13,948 nt of DNA from an uncultured Peptococcaceae bacterium (lineage in GTDB: Bacteria; Bacillota; Peptococcia; Peptococcales; Peptococcaceae), in assembly GCA_934229395.1 (NCBI GenBank), contig CAKQDL010000048.1:1-13948 (forward strand), in the 5' to 3' direction. Both the position numbers and the translations under genes were made by a program. Below the pieces are notes generated by a model. The model was not told where the DNA came from and ran no database searches. It saw only the letters and a list, made by a program, of their open reading frames with translations. Shown one piece after another: positions 7,297 through 13,909 of this stretch (the stretch's first letter is position 1; each line of letters begins with the position of its first letter).

Positions 7297-7421
7297 GAAC
7301 CACGAGCGTCAAGGGCGCCGGACCTAGCACTATGCAGTTCGTAACACTTTGACATACTGCTTACAAATCGCAGGCAAGTGGTAGAAGTCCCCTTCCGTGG
7401 GCTCTCGTCCGTCACTGGGCA
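7297..7421. other. Structured intergenic region, function unknown
   Basis: No gene is seen between the first tetR gene and the small membrane protein gene. Complementary segments form a possible imperfect rod: CCACG (7300-7304) with CGTGG (7396-7400), AAGG (7311-7314) with CCTT (7391-7394), GGAC (7320-7323) with GTCC (7387-7390), CTA with TAG, CAC with GTG, and an inner GCAGT (7334-7338) with ACTGC (7356-7360). A terminator follows. It may be a small RNA or leader. It matches no riboswitch consensus fully, and the fold may be chance. Confidence 0.3.
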
Positions 7422-7446
7422 AAAACCGCTCGGCGGTTTCTTTTTG
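7422..7446 (+). terminator. Intrinsic terminator upstream of operator 2
   Basis: AAACCGC (7423-7429) and GCGGTTT (7433-7439) form a 7-bp stem with a TCG loop, followed by CTTTTT. It would end the tetR transcript, or a small RNA starting in the preceding region, before the next operator. Confidence 0.8.
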
Positions 7447-7453
7447 AACAAAT

Positions 7454-7468
7454 ATGAACAGTGTTCAT
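7454..7468. promoter_or_regulatory. Predicted TetR operator 2
   Basis: ATGAACAGTGTTCAT is a perfect inverted repeat of ATGAACA around a central G. It matches operator 1 at 12 of 15 positions. An extra half-site TGAACA lies ten bases upstream (7445-7450), one helical turn away. It sits 19 bases before the start codon of the membrane protein gene. I could not identify a convincing -10/-35 pair here. Confidence 0.75.
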
Positions 7469-7486
7469 CGTGAAAGGATGAAGAAA

Positions 7487-7891
7487 ATGGTAAAAAATAG
7501 AACCCTTTTGCTTTTGGCAGCGATGGTGTGGGGCGCGGCTGGATTCAACATTGCGCGCATTGGCGCCCTGGCCTACCCTGGCAACGAAAGCCTTTTCCAT
7601 GCGGCAGTGTCTTTGGTGGTTTTTGTGCTCTTTTGGCGAATGTTTCACAAGCTTGTGGGCAAGCACACCGCGCGCATCAAAAATTTTGCGCGCGAAAAGC
7701 AATATTTTTGGCGCTTTTTCGACAAAAAGAGCTTCCTTATTATGGCATTTATGATGACAGGCGGCATCTCCATGCGCGCCTTTAACCTCATGCCCGAAGG
7801 CTGCATCGCCATGTTTTACACAGGCCTAGGCACCGCCCTGGCCCTAGCCGGCCTAGCCTTCGCCTTGGAATATGTGCGTTACGAAGGGTAA
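7487..7891 (+). CDS. Small four-helix membrane protein, TetR-controlled
   Basis: The product is 134 residues with no family that I can name with confidence. It shows about four hydrophobic segments: near residues 5-27 (LLLLAAMVWGAAGFNIARIG), 33-58 (including VSLVVFVLFW), 85-101 (FLIMAFMMTGGI) and 107-130 (IAMFYTGLGTALALAGLAFA). A basic, aromatic loop (KHTARIKNFAREKQYFWRFFDKKS, residues about 61-84) joins the second and third segments. Small residues and arginines near the helix ends (FNIARIG, SMRAFNL) look like conserved features. I chose the ATG at 7487 because GAAAGGA (7472-7478) is eight bases upstream; starts at 7454 and 7478 overlap the operator or the ribosome site. It is the likely target of the adjacent TetR repressor, so it may respond to a membrane stress or toxic compound. 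That role is inference. Confidence 0.7.
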   Translation: MVKNRTLLLLAAMVWGAAGFNIARIGALAYPGNESLFHAAVSLVVFVLFWRMFHKLVGKHTARIKNFAREKQYFWRFFDKKSFLIMAFMMTGGISMRAFNLMPEGCIAMFYTGLGTALALAGLAFALEYVRYEG

Positions 7892-7950
7892 TGGCTTTGG
7901 CTACCACAAGTGCTCATTCCCCACGGTTTCTACAAAATCGCCAAGGTTGT

Positions 7951-7992
7951 CCCCTAGGGGAAGGCTTCACAAATGCATATACGCCTATTCTA
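7951..7992 (-). repeat. Partial copy C of the TAGAATAG repeat
   Basis: CTTCACAAATGCATATACG (7965-7983) and CTATTCTA (7985-7992) match the right end of the full element at 4452-4479. The upstream CCCCTAGGGG (7951-7960) is the palindromic start of the repeat body. The rest of the element is absent. Confidence 0.75.
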
Positions 7993-8019
7993 GCAATCCA
8001 CCCTTTTTCTAATCTCCCC

Positions 8020-8047
8020 ACGCCCCTACACGCTAGGGGCGTTATTT
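8020..8047 (+). terminator. Intrinsic terminator after the small membrane protein gene
   Basis: ACGCCCCTA and TAGGGGCGT form a perfect 9-bp stem with a CACGC loop, followed by a T-rich stretch (TATTTATC). The stem is strong but the T-run is interrupted. Confidence 0.65.
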
Positions 8048-8084
8048 ATCTATTTTGTGGTAGGAATATGCAAGGCAAATATGG

Positions 8085-8090
8085 TATGAT
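8085..8090 (+). promoter_or_regulatory. Candidate -10 box of the second tetR operon
   Basis: TATGAT (8085-8090) lies 29 bases before the ATG at 8119. No good -35 is seen at 16-18 bases. Inverted arms TGGTAG (8058-8063) and CTACCA (8095-8100) flank the site and might be an operator, but they are 31 bases apart. Confidence 0.35.
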
Positions 8091-8118
8091 GGAGCTACCA
8101 ATGAAGGGAGGGTATGCG

Positions 8119-8790
8119 ATGAAGAAGGATGGCGCTAGACTTTATTTTATTATGGCCTTTTGGCAGATGTATGAAACCCACACCATTGAGGAAATTTCTG
8201 TGCGCGATTTGTGCAAGCGCGCGGGCTACAATCGCAGCACCTTTTATTTATACTTTAGCGACAAGTACGATCTCCTAGACAAGGCGGTGGAGGAGCTTTT
8301 GGCGCCGGGGCGCGCTCTTTTGGAGAGCTTGGACGATTTTGCCTTGGTTCTTAAAACCGACCGCATGGTGCGTCTTTTTATGAGCCTTTTTGAGCGCAAC
8401 AACAAGTATTTGGAGCTTGTTGTGGTCAGGCAGGACAACCTCATGGAGGACAAGCTCAAGGGTGTGCTGCGCCCTTTGGCCCTCAAAAGCCTTGGCGGCG
8501 GCGTCAACGCTGCACGCATTGAATATATAATGGAATACCACGTGTCGGCGGTTTTTGGCACCTACAGAGCGTGGCTCAAAAATGGCAAGGATTTGCCAAA
8601 GGAAGAGATTGTGCAAATTCTCTATACGCTTTCTAACGTTGGCGTGTTCTCCATGCTTGATAAGCCGAACGAGGTGCCCGAGGTGGTTATTTCGGCTGGC
8701 GACGCCCAGCGCATTGACGCTTTTTTAAATGCCCTTCAAGAGGACACGCACGCAGAAGGGGGCGGGCCTTATGTCGCCGTCCATGCGTAA
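8119..8790 (+). CDS. TetR/AcrR-family transcriptional regulator
   Basis: The product is 223 residues. The N-terminal helix-turn-helix at about residues 20-57 follows the TetR pattern: TIEEISVRDLCKRAGYNRSTFYLYFSDKYDLL. The C-terminal half (YIMEYHVSAVFGTYRAWL..G) resembles the C-terminal domain of the AcrR/DhaS-like TetR group common in Bacillota. The reading frame is open back to 7891, but the ATG at 8119 is chosen because AAGGGAGG (8104-8111) sits seven bases upstream and the TetR fold begins there. The 3' end overlaps the next gene by 20 bases, so the three genes to 10151 form one operon. It probably controls the permease downstream. Effector unknown. Confidence 0.85.
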   Translation: MKKDGARLYFIMAFWQMYETHTIEEISVRDLCKRAGYNRSTFYLYFSDKYDLLDKAVEELLAPGRALLESLDDFALVLKTDRMVRLFMSLFERNNKYLELVVVRQDNLMEDKLKGVLRPLALKSLGGGVNAARIEYIMEYHVSAVFGTYRAWLKNGKDLPKEEIVQILYTLSNVGVFSMLDKPNEVPEVVISAGDAQRIDAFLNALQEDTHAEGGGPYVAVHA

Positions 8791-9031
8791 GTACGCGGCC
8801 ATTATAGACCTAGAGCACCCCGAACCACGCCACCATAGACGCATGGCGCGGCACGAGCGTGCGGCTCAGTTTGGCGCCTTTGCGGCCCTCTCGGGCTATG
8901 GCGAGCTGGTTGGCGATATTGAAGACGCCCTCACGCGTGGCGAGATTACCATCGACAAGGTGGAGGACATGGTGAAGGGCCGTTTTAAGGATTTAGCGCA
9001 TACAGAGGAGGACGAGGGTGAGCACGAATGA
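8771..9031 (+). CDS. Small YolD-like protein
   Basis: The product is 86 residues, charged and soluble. Residues about 28-46 read RHERAAQFGAFAALSGYGE, matching the RAAQFxPFAALtGY signature of small Bacillota proteins often annotated as YolD-like. An IIDLEHPEPRHHRRM stretch (about 11-25) precedes it, and the tail is acidic. Relatives are often found beside Y-family DNA polymerases (UmuC/ImuB-like) and linked to mutagenic repair. Here no polymerase is adjacent; the gene lies between a TetR regulator and a permease. It overlaps the regulator by 20 bases and the permease gene by 14 bases, which implies translational coupling. AAGGGG (8756-8761) supports the ATG at 8771. Function in this setting is unknown. 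Confidence 0.65.
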   Translation: MSPSMRKYAAIIDLEHPEPRHHRRMARHERAAQFGAFAALSGYGELVGDIEDALTRGEITIDKVEDMVKGRFKDLAHTEEDEGEHE

Positions 9032-10151
9032 AAGCATCACAAAGCGTGTGCGCGCTTTTTTTAGACGATTAAGGAGCGAGGCGGTGCTCGTTTTGGCGGG
9101 CGTGGCGGCTCTTTTGTCGTCTTTTTTGGTGCCGCCAAACGCCCACTATGCCGAGTATATCGACCTCAGGGTGCTCTGTTTGCTCTTTTGCCTCATGCTT
9201 GTGGTGGCTGGGATGCGCTGCTGCGGCGTTTTTGAGGTGCTGGCTCAGCGCCTTTTGCGCGGACAGGGGAGTCTGCGCCGCTTGCAGCTGGTTTTGGTGG
9301 GGATGGTGTTTTTTTCCTCCATGCTCATCACCAACGATGTGGCCCTGATTACCTTTGTGCCCTTTACGATTCTTGTTTTGCAAATGGCCCACGCCATCGA
9401 CCGTCTTTTGTGGCTGGTGGTGCTCCAAACGGTGGCGGCCAATTTGGGGAGCATGGCCACGCCGGTAGGCAATCCGCAAAACTTGTTTCTGTGCTCGGTC
9501 TTTAACCTTACGGTGATGGATTTTTTTAAAACCCTCCTGCCCTACACCCTCCTAAGCCTTGCTGGCCTCGCAGTGGCGGCGGCGTGGGTCAAAAATCGCA
9601 CCGTCAATGTGGTGTTTGGGGATGAGGCGCACCTGCGCGAGGGCAAGCTCCTTGGGGTGATGGGGGTGCTTTTTGTGCTCTGCCTCTTGGCGGTGTTTCG
9701 CGTGCTTCATTATGGCGTGCTGACCCTTGTGGTGGTGCTCGCTGTGGCTTTCTTGCGCCCGAGCCTCTTTCGCCAGGTGGATGTGGGGCTTTTGCTGACC
9801 TTTGTGTTTTTCTTTATTTTTGCCGGCAACATGGGCGAGCTTGAGGCGGTGCGCAGCCTTTTGGCCCAGCTTATGGCCGAAAACGCCCTACTCACCTCGG
9901 CCATGGCGAGCCAGGTGATTTCCAACGTGCCATCGGCGGTCCTCCTTGCAGGCTTCACCGAGGACTGGCGTGGACTCCTTTTGGGGGTGGATTTGGGTGG
10001 ATTGGGCACGCCTATCGCCTCTTTGGCCAGTTTGATTGCCATGCGTTATTACTTTGCAGTGCCTGGAGCGCAAAAATCTCACTTTCTGTTGGTATTTAGC
10101 GCGGTCAACGTCCTTTCCCTCGTCGTTTTGCTCGCGCTGGCGAGCCTTTAG
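9018..10151 (+). CDS. ArsB/SLC13-type membrane permease
   Basis: The product is 377 residues with about ten hydrophobic segments, of the ion transporter superfamily that includes ArsB, CitMHS, NhaD and SLC13 carriers. Two inverted halves are visible. The first has TNDVALITFVPF (residues 105-116) and the hairpin motif ANLGSMATPVGNPQNL (141-156). The second has SNVPSAVLL and GVDLGGLGTPIASLASL near the C-terminus. These are the re-entrant substrate-binding loops of the family. The substrate cannot be read from the sequence; an organic or inorganic anion or Na+/H+ exchange are all possible. The GTG start at 9018 follows GAGGAGG (9005-9011) at a spacing of six and overlaps the upstream gene. It is co-transcribed with the TetR regulator at 8119. 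I see no clear terminator after it. Confidence 0.82.
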   Translation: MSTNESITKRVRAFFRRLRSEAVLVLAGVAALLSSFLVPPNAHYAEYIDLRVLCLLFCLMLVVAGMRCCGVFEVLAQRLLRGQGSLRRLQLVLVGMVFFSSMLITNDVALITFVPFTILVLQMAHAIDRLLWLVVLQTVAANLGSMATPVGNPQNLFLCSVFNLTVMDFFKTLLPYTLLSLAGLAVAAAWVKNRTVNVVFGDEAHLREGKLLGVMGVLFVLCLLAVFRVLHYGVLTLVVVLAVAFLRPSLFRQVDVGLLLTFVFFFIFAGNMGELEAVRSLLAQLMAENALLTSAMASQVISNVPSAVLLAGFTEDWRGLLLGVDLGGLGTPIASLASLIAMRYYFAVPGAQKSHFLLVFSAVNVLSLVVLLALASL

Positions 10152-10193
10152 TGTCCACGGATAAAAAATAACGCTTATAAATGACTTTTGTCC

Positions 10194-10221
10194 TTGACCA
10201 GGGGATTGCAAGTGGTATAAT
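10194..10221 (+). promoter_or_regulatory. Strong promoter of the serine operon
   Basis: TTGACC (10194-10199) and TATAAT (10216-10221) are spaced by 16 bases, and TG at 10213-10214 gives an extended -10. Transcription would start near 10228, immediately before the T-box leader. Confidence 0.85.
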
Positions 10222-10227
10222 AATCAC

Positions 10228-10460
10228 ATAGCGACTTATGAAACGCGACGAAGGAGAAGCGTGGTAGTGAGCAATCAAGAGAGCTGTCGGTTGGTGCAAG
10301 ACAGTTTGCAGCTGCTAACGTTCCGCTCTGGAGCGGCGAATGATGAATTCGACGGGATGCGCCCGATAACGCGCACAAGAGTTGGCCATAGTGGCACAAT
10401 TTGGGTGGTACCGCGAGTAACAGCTCGCCCCAATGTTTTGGGGCGGGCTTTTTTATTTGA
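10228..10460 (+). promoter_or_regulatory. T-box riboswitch, probable serine specificity
   Basis: This is the leader of the serC operon. The T-box sequence TGGGTGGTACCGCG is at 10402-10415. Stem I shows the AG-bulge and distal-loop pattern (AGAGAGCTGTCGGTTGGTG, about 10289-10307). Aligning the 3' side of the specifier loop to known T-boxes (specifier, purine, three bases, then the T(G/T)GAG-type segment) puts the specifier at TCC (10322-10324), a serine codon. This agrees with the downstream serine genes. Uncharged tRNA-Ser would pair with it and stabilise the antiterminator, turning the operon on when serine is short. The acceptor-pairing bulge is UGGU, which pairs best with discriminator base A; bacterial tRNA-Ser usually has G, so a wobble is implied. 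Confidence 0.9.
10422..10454 (+). terminator. T-box leader terminator
   Basis: AGCTCGCCCCAA (10422-10433) and TTGGGGCGGGCT (10438-10449) form a 12-bp stem with one wobble and a TGTT loop, followed by six T residues. Its 5' arm overlaps the region needed for the antiterminator, as expected for transcriptional control by tRNA. Confidence 0.92.
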
Positions 10461-10475
10461 GAGAGGATGATACAG

Positions 10476-11552
10476 GTGAACAGAGCCTATAATTTTAATG
10501 CAGGACCAAGCGCCATGCCGCTTAGTGTGCTCGAAGAAGCGCAAAGAGAATTTCTCGATTACAAGGGCACAGGCATGGGGATTGTGGAAATCAGCCACCG
10601 CAGCAAGGAATACGCTGCCATGCATGAGGAAACAAAGGCGCTTTTGCGCGAGCTGATGGAGATTCCTGAGGATTACGAGATTCTCTTCATCCAAGGCGGC
10701 GGCAGCACCCAGTTTCTGATGGTAGCGGCCAACTTCCTCACCAAAAAATACGGCGCCTATGTGAACACTGGCGTGTGGGCCAAAAAGGCCATGGCCGAAG
10801 CCAAGTTTTATGGCGAAGGCTACGAAGCCGCCTCTAGCGCCGACAAAAACCACAGCTACATTCCCAAGCAGTTTGAGCTTCGTGAGGACACCTCCTATGT
10901 GCACCTCACCGCCAACAACACCATCTACGGCACCGAATACAAAACCTTCCCAGATTTTGAGGTGCCAATCATCTGCGATATGTCCAGCGACATCCTTTCG
11001 CGCAAGGTGGATGTGAGCCATTTCGATTTGATTTATGCTGGCGCTCAAAAGAACCTTGGCCCAGCCGGGGTGACCATCGCCATCATTAAAAAGGACTTCC
11101 TCAAGGAGGCGCGCACAGAAGCATTGCCAACCATGCTGCGCTACCAAACCTTTGTGGACAAGGATTCCACCTACAACACCCCACCAGTCTTTGCCATTTA
11201 TATGGTCAACAAAACCCTCCATTGGATTAAGGACCAAGGCGGCGTTGAGGTCGTTGAGGCCAACAACAAGAAAAAAGCCCAGCTCATTTACGATGTAATT
11301 GATGCCTCCAACGGCTTCTACCTTGGCCACGCCGAAAAAGACGCCCGCAGCATGATGAACATTACCTTTAATCTCGCCACCCCAGAAATGGAAAAGGACT
11401 TTTTAGAAAAAGGAAAGGCCGCAGGCTTTGTTGGTATTGGCGGCCACAGAAGCGTAGGCGGCTGCCGCGCCAGCACCTATAACGCCGTGCCAATGGAAGC
11501 CTGCGAAGCCCTCGCAGCCTTTATGAAACAGTATCAACAAGACAACCAATAA
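10476..11552 (+). CDS. serC: Phosphoserine aminotransferase
   Basis: SerC is a PLP enzyme that converts 3-phosphohydroxypyruvate and glutamate to phosphoserine and 2-oxoglutarate, the second step of serine synthesis in the cytoplasm. The product is 358 residues, the usual length. The start (NRAYNFNAGPSAMP) is the classic SerC N-terminus. The PLP-binding region DMSSDILSR...DLIYAGAQKNLGPAG contains the Schiff-base lysine, K192. The C-terminal GIGGHRSVGGCRASTYNA is also typical. I prefer the GTG at 10476: GAGAGG (10461-10466) is nine bases upstream, whereas the ATG at 10467 abuts that site. The gene follows the T-box leader directly and is co-transcribed with serA 33 bases downstream. Confidence 0.97.
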   Translation: MNRAYNFNAGPSAMPLSVLEEAQREFLDYKGTGMGIVEISHRSKEYAAMHEETKALLRELMEIPEDYEILFIQGGGSTQFLMVAANFLTKKYGAYVNTGVWAKKAMAEAKFYGEGYEAASSADKNHSYIPKQFELREDTSYVHLTANNTIYGTEYKTFPDFEVPIICDMSSDILSRKVDVSHFDLIYAGAQKNLGPAGVTIAIIKKDFLKEARTEALPTMLRYQTFVDKDSTYNTPPVFAIYMVNKTLHWIKDQGGVEVVEANNKKKAQLIYDVIDASNGFYLGHAEKDARSMMNITFNLATPEMEKDFLEKGKAAGFVGIGGHRSVGGCRASTYNAVPMEACEALAAFMKQYQQDNQ

Positions 11553-11585
11553 GATAAAGAGAACAAGAAAACGGAGGAATCAACC

Positions 11586-13172
11586 ATGAGAATTTTAGTA
11601 AGCGATGACGTTAGCGAAAAAGGCGTAGAGCTCTTACGCGCCCACTTTGATGTAGATGTAAAGACCAATATGCCACCAGAAGAGCTCCTCGGCTGCATTG
11701 GCGAATACGATGGCCTTGTAACCCGTTCCCAAACCCAAGTCACTGAAGAAGTCATTGCCGCAGCCACCAACCTCAAGGTTATTGGCCGTGCGGGCGTAGG
11801 TGTAGACAACATCAACATCCCAGCAGCCACCGCTCGCGGTATCGTTATCGTCAACGCTCCAGAAGGCAACACCATTGCCGCAGTAGAGCATACCATCGGC
11901 ATGATGCTCGCCATGACCCGCCACATCCCACAAGCGCACCAATCCATCCAAGAAGGCAAATGGGACCGCAAGAGCTTCACAGGCATTCAGCTTAGCGGCA
12001 AAACCTTGGGGATTATTGGCGTAGGCCGTATTGGTAGCCGCGTGGCTAAGCGTATGCAAGCCATGGAAATGCACACCATTGGCTACGACCCATACATCAG
12101 TGAAGAACGTGCGCACCAAATCGGCATTGAAATGGTTGATTTCGACACCCTCCTCGCACAGAGTGATTACATCACCATCCACACCCCACTCACCAAAGAA
12201 ACCAAGTTTATGATCAACGCCGACACCATCAAGAAGATGAAGGACGGTGTACGCCTCGTCAACTGCGCTCGTGGCGCCTGCTACGACACCGACGCCATTG
12301 CCGAAGCCATCAAGAGCGGCAAGGTAGCCGGCGCAGCCATCGACGTTTACCCAGACGAACCACTCACCCTAGAAAACAACCCATTCCTCGGGATGTTTGA
12401 CGTGGTACAAACCTCTCACCTCGGCGCCAGCACCATCGAAGCCCAGGTTGGCGTAGCTGTAGACGTTGCCTATGGTGTTATTGACGCCCTCCAAGGCAAG
12501 CCTGTTATGAACGCTGTGAACATTGCACCAATGCCAAAGAGCGTGGCCGCAGTGGTGCAACCATACCTAGGCCTTGCAGAACGCATGGGTACCATCGGCA
12601 TCTACCTTGCAGAAGGTCCTGTTGAGGATGTAGAAATCGAATACACTGGTGACCTTTCCAACACCGAAACCCAGCACCTCACCACCGCCTTCCTAAAGGG
12701 CCTCCTAAACCCAATCCTTCAAGACAGCGTCAACTATGTTAACGCCCCAGGTCTTGCCAAAAAGCGCAACATTGACGTTAAGGAAAGCAAGAGCCACAAG
12801 GATGGCTACTACAACACAGCCATCAACATCACCATCAAAACCTCGGGCGGCAAGCACCAAATCGCCGGCACCCTCTTTGATGGCAAGCAAGCAAAGATTG
12901 TCCAAATTGACGAATACCGCGTGGACTTTGCACCAGAAGGCTACCTCCTCTTGGTGCCACACATCGACCAACCAAACATGATTGGCCAAATCGCCACCAT
13001 TCTAGGCAAGGCCAACATCAACATCAACGGCATGCAAGTAGGTGCAACCACCGATAGTAAGACCAACATCATGGCCGTAGCCGTCACCAACGACATTCCA
13101 AACGATGTCCTCTTGCAGCTCAGCGGCATTGAAGGCATCCTCGATGTGAAGCTCATCCACTGCGAAGCCTAA
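11586..13172 (+). CDS. serA: D-3-phosphoglycerate dehydrogenase
   Basis: SerA oxidises 3-phosphoglycerate to 3-phosphohydroxypyruvate with NAD+, the first committed step of serine synthesis. The 528-residue product is the long SerA form: substrate-binding and nucleotide-binding domains, an intervening domain, and a C-terminal ACT domain (about residues 455-528, starting YLLLVPHIDQPNMIGQIA) that binds serine for feedback inhibition in many relatives. GVGRIG (145-150) is the NAD-binding glycine motif. Catalytic residues are R229 (NCARG), E258 (YPDEP) and H278 (SHLGAST). The ATG at 11586 follows ACGGAGG (11571-11577). Strong preference for CCA and CAA codons suggests high expression. It is thus controlled twice: by the T-box and probably by serine. 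Confidence 0.97.
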   Translation: MRILVSDDVSEKGVELLRAHFDVDVKTNMPPEELLGCIGEYDGLVTRSQTQVTEEVIAAATNLKVIGRAGVGVDNINIPAATARGIVIVNAPEGNTIAAVEHTIGMMLAMTRHIPQAHQSIQEGKWDRKSFTGIQLSGKTLGIIGVGRIGSRVAKRMQAMEMHTIGYDPYISEERAHQIGIEMVDFDTLLAQSDYITIHTPLTKETKFMINADTIKKMKDGVRLVNCARGACYDTDAIAEAIKSGKVAGAAIDVYPDEPLTLENNPFLGMFDVVQTSHLGASTIEAQVGVAVDVAYGVIDALQGKPVMNAVNIAPMPKSVAAVVQPYLGLAERMGTIGIYLAEGPVEDVEIEYTGDLSNTETQHLTTAFLKGLLNPILQDSVNYVNAPGLAKKRNIDVKESKSHKDGYYNTAINITIKTSGGKHQIAGTLFDGKQAKIVQIDEYRVDFAPEGYLLLVPHIDQPNMIGQIATILGKANININGMQVGATTDSKTNIMAVAVTNDIPNDVLLQLSGIEGILDVKLIHCEA

Positions 13173-13186
13173 GAAAAGGACCTATT

Positions 13187-13828
13187 ATGACAAGAATTAT
13201 TCTCGTGCGCCACGGCGAAACCACCTGGAACGTAGAAGGGCGCTATCAAGGACAAGAAGACACCCCACTAAGCGAACGCGGCCTAAACCAAGCCGCCCTG
13301 CTCGCAGAAGGCCTAAAGGACGTGCATATTGACTATGCCATTTCTAGCCCTCTCAAGCGTAGCTTTGTGACCTGCCAAACAAGTGCTGCTAAGCACGGCC
13401 TAGAAGTAGAAAGCGACGCGCGCCTCCTAGAAATCAACCACGGCAGCTGGGAAGGTCAATTGGCAGCAGACATTGAAGCCCGCTACCCAGACACCTACCA
13501 CGCCTGGCACACCACCCCAGAGGTGGTCACCATGCCAGACGGTGGCGAAAACCTCGAAGACGTGCGCGCCCGTGTGCGTGCCGCCTTTGACGACTACGCC
13601 GTGCGCTTTGACGGACAAACCGTCCTTGTAGCCGCCCACGACGCCGTCAACAAAGCCATCATCTGCGATGTGATGGGCATGGATATGTCCCATTTTTGGC
13701 AGGTCAAGCAAGACAACACCTGCATCAACGTCCTGGAATACGAAAACGGCACCTGGCGCCTCGTGCTACTCAACTACACCGGCCACATGGGCTACCTCTT
13801 TAGCGGCATAGAACAAGCCGGCCTTTGA
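13187..13828 (+). CDS. Histidine phosphatase, candidate phosphoserine phosphatase
   Basis: The 213-residue product belongs to the histidine phosphatase (phosphoglycerate mutase-like) superfamily. LVRHGETTWN near the N-terminus holds the nucleophile H9, E82 (LLEINHGSWEG) is the likely acid/base, and H151 (VAAHDAVNKAI) is the second active-site histidine. AHDAVN replaces the more common SHGG-type motif. Members include cofactor-dependent mutases, alpha-ribazole phosphatase and metal-independent phosphoserine phosphatases. The last activity fits best: it lies 14 bases after serA in a T-box serine operon that has no serB, and would complete serine synthesis. AAAGGA (13175-13180) supports the start. 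The substrate is inferred from context only. Confidence 0.85.
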   Translation: MTRIILVRHGETTWNVEGRYQGQEDTPLSERGLNQAALLAEGLKDVHIDYAISSPLKRSFVTCQTSAAKHGLEVESDARLLEINHGSWEGQLAADIEARYPDTYHAWHTTPEVVTMPDGGENLEDVRARVRAAFDDYAVRFDGQTVLVAAHDAVNKAIICDVMGMDMSHFWQVKQDNTCINVLEYENGTWRLVLLNYTGHMGYLFSGIEQAGL

Positions 13829-13863
13829 TGGCAGTGGGCAGTTGATAGTAGGCAGTGATTAGT
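13829..13863 (+). repeat. Heptanucleotide tandem repeat after the operon
   Basis: Five seven-base units run in phase directly after the TGA stop: TGGCAGT, GGGCAGT, TGATAGT, AGGCAGT, GATTAGT. All end in AGT, and three end in GGCAGT. The tract resembles short tandem repeats seen between genes in some bacteria. A shorter version overlaps the stop of the second SLH gene (6544-6564). Confidence 0.65.
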
Positions 13864-13871
13864 GAAAAAAT

Positions 13872-13909
13872 AAAGGGGCAGTCGGGAAATAGCGAAATCG
13901 CCCTTTTTT
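13872..13909. terminator. Probable terminator of the serine operon, possibly bidirectional
   Basis: AAAGGGGC (13872-13879) can pair with GCCC TTT (13900-13906), one G bulged, and six T residues follow. On the opposite strand the same stem is followed by TTTATTTTTT, so it could also serve a gene arriving from the right. The loop is large (about 20 bases), so this is less certain than the others. Confidence 0.55.

Noticed and set aside
7401..7421. ZTP (pfl) riboswitch, based on CCGTCACTGGGCA.
   Set aside because: Only the 3' part is similar; the conserved 5' half is not found, and the downstream gene is not a folate or purine gene.
7891..8118. N-terminal extension of the second TetR regulator to the ATG at 7891.
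   Set aside because: It would cross the interspersed repeat, a terminator and the candidate -10. The ATG at 8119 has a good ribosome site and begins the TetR fold.
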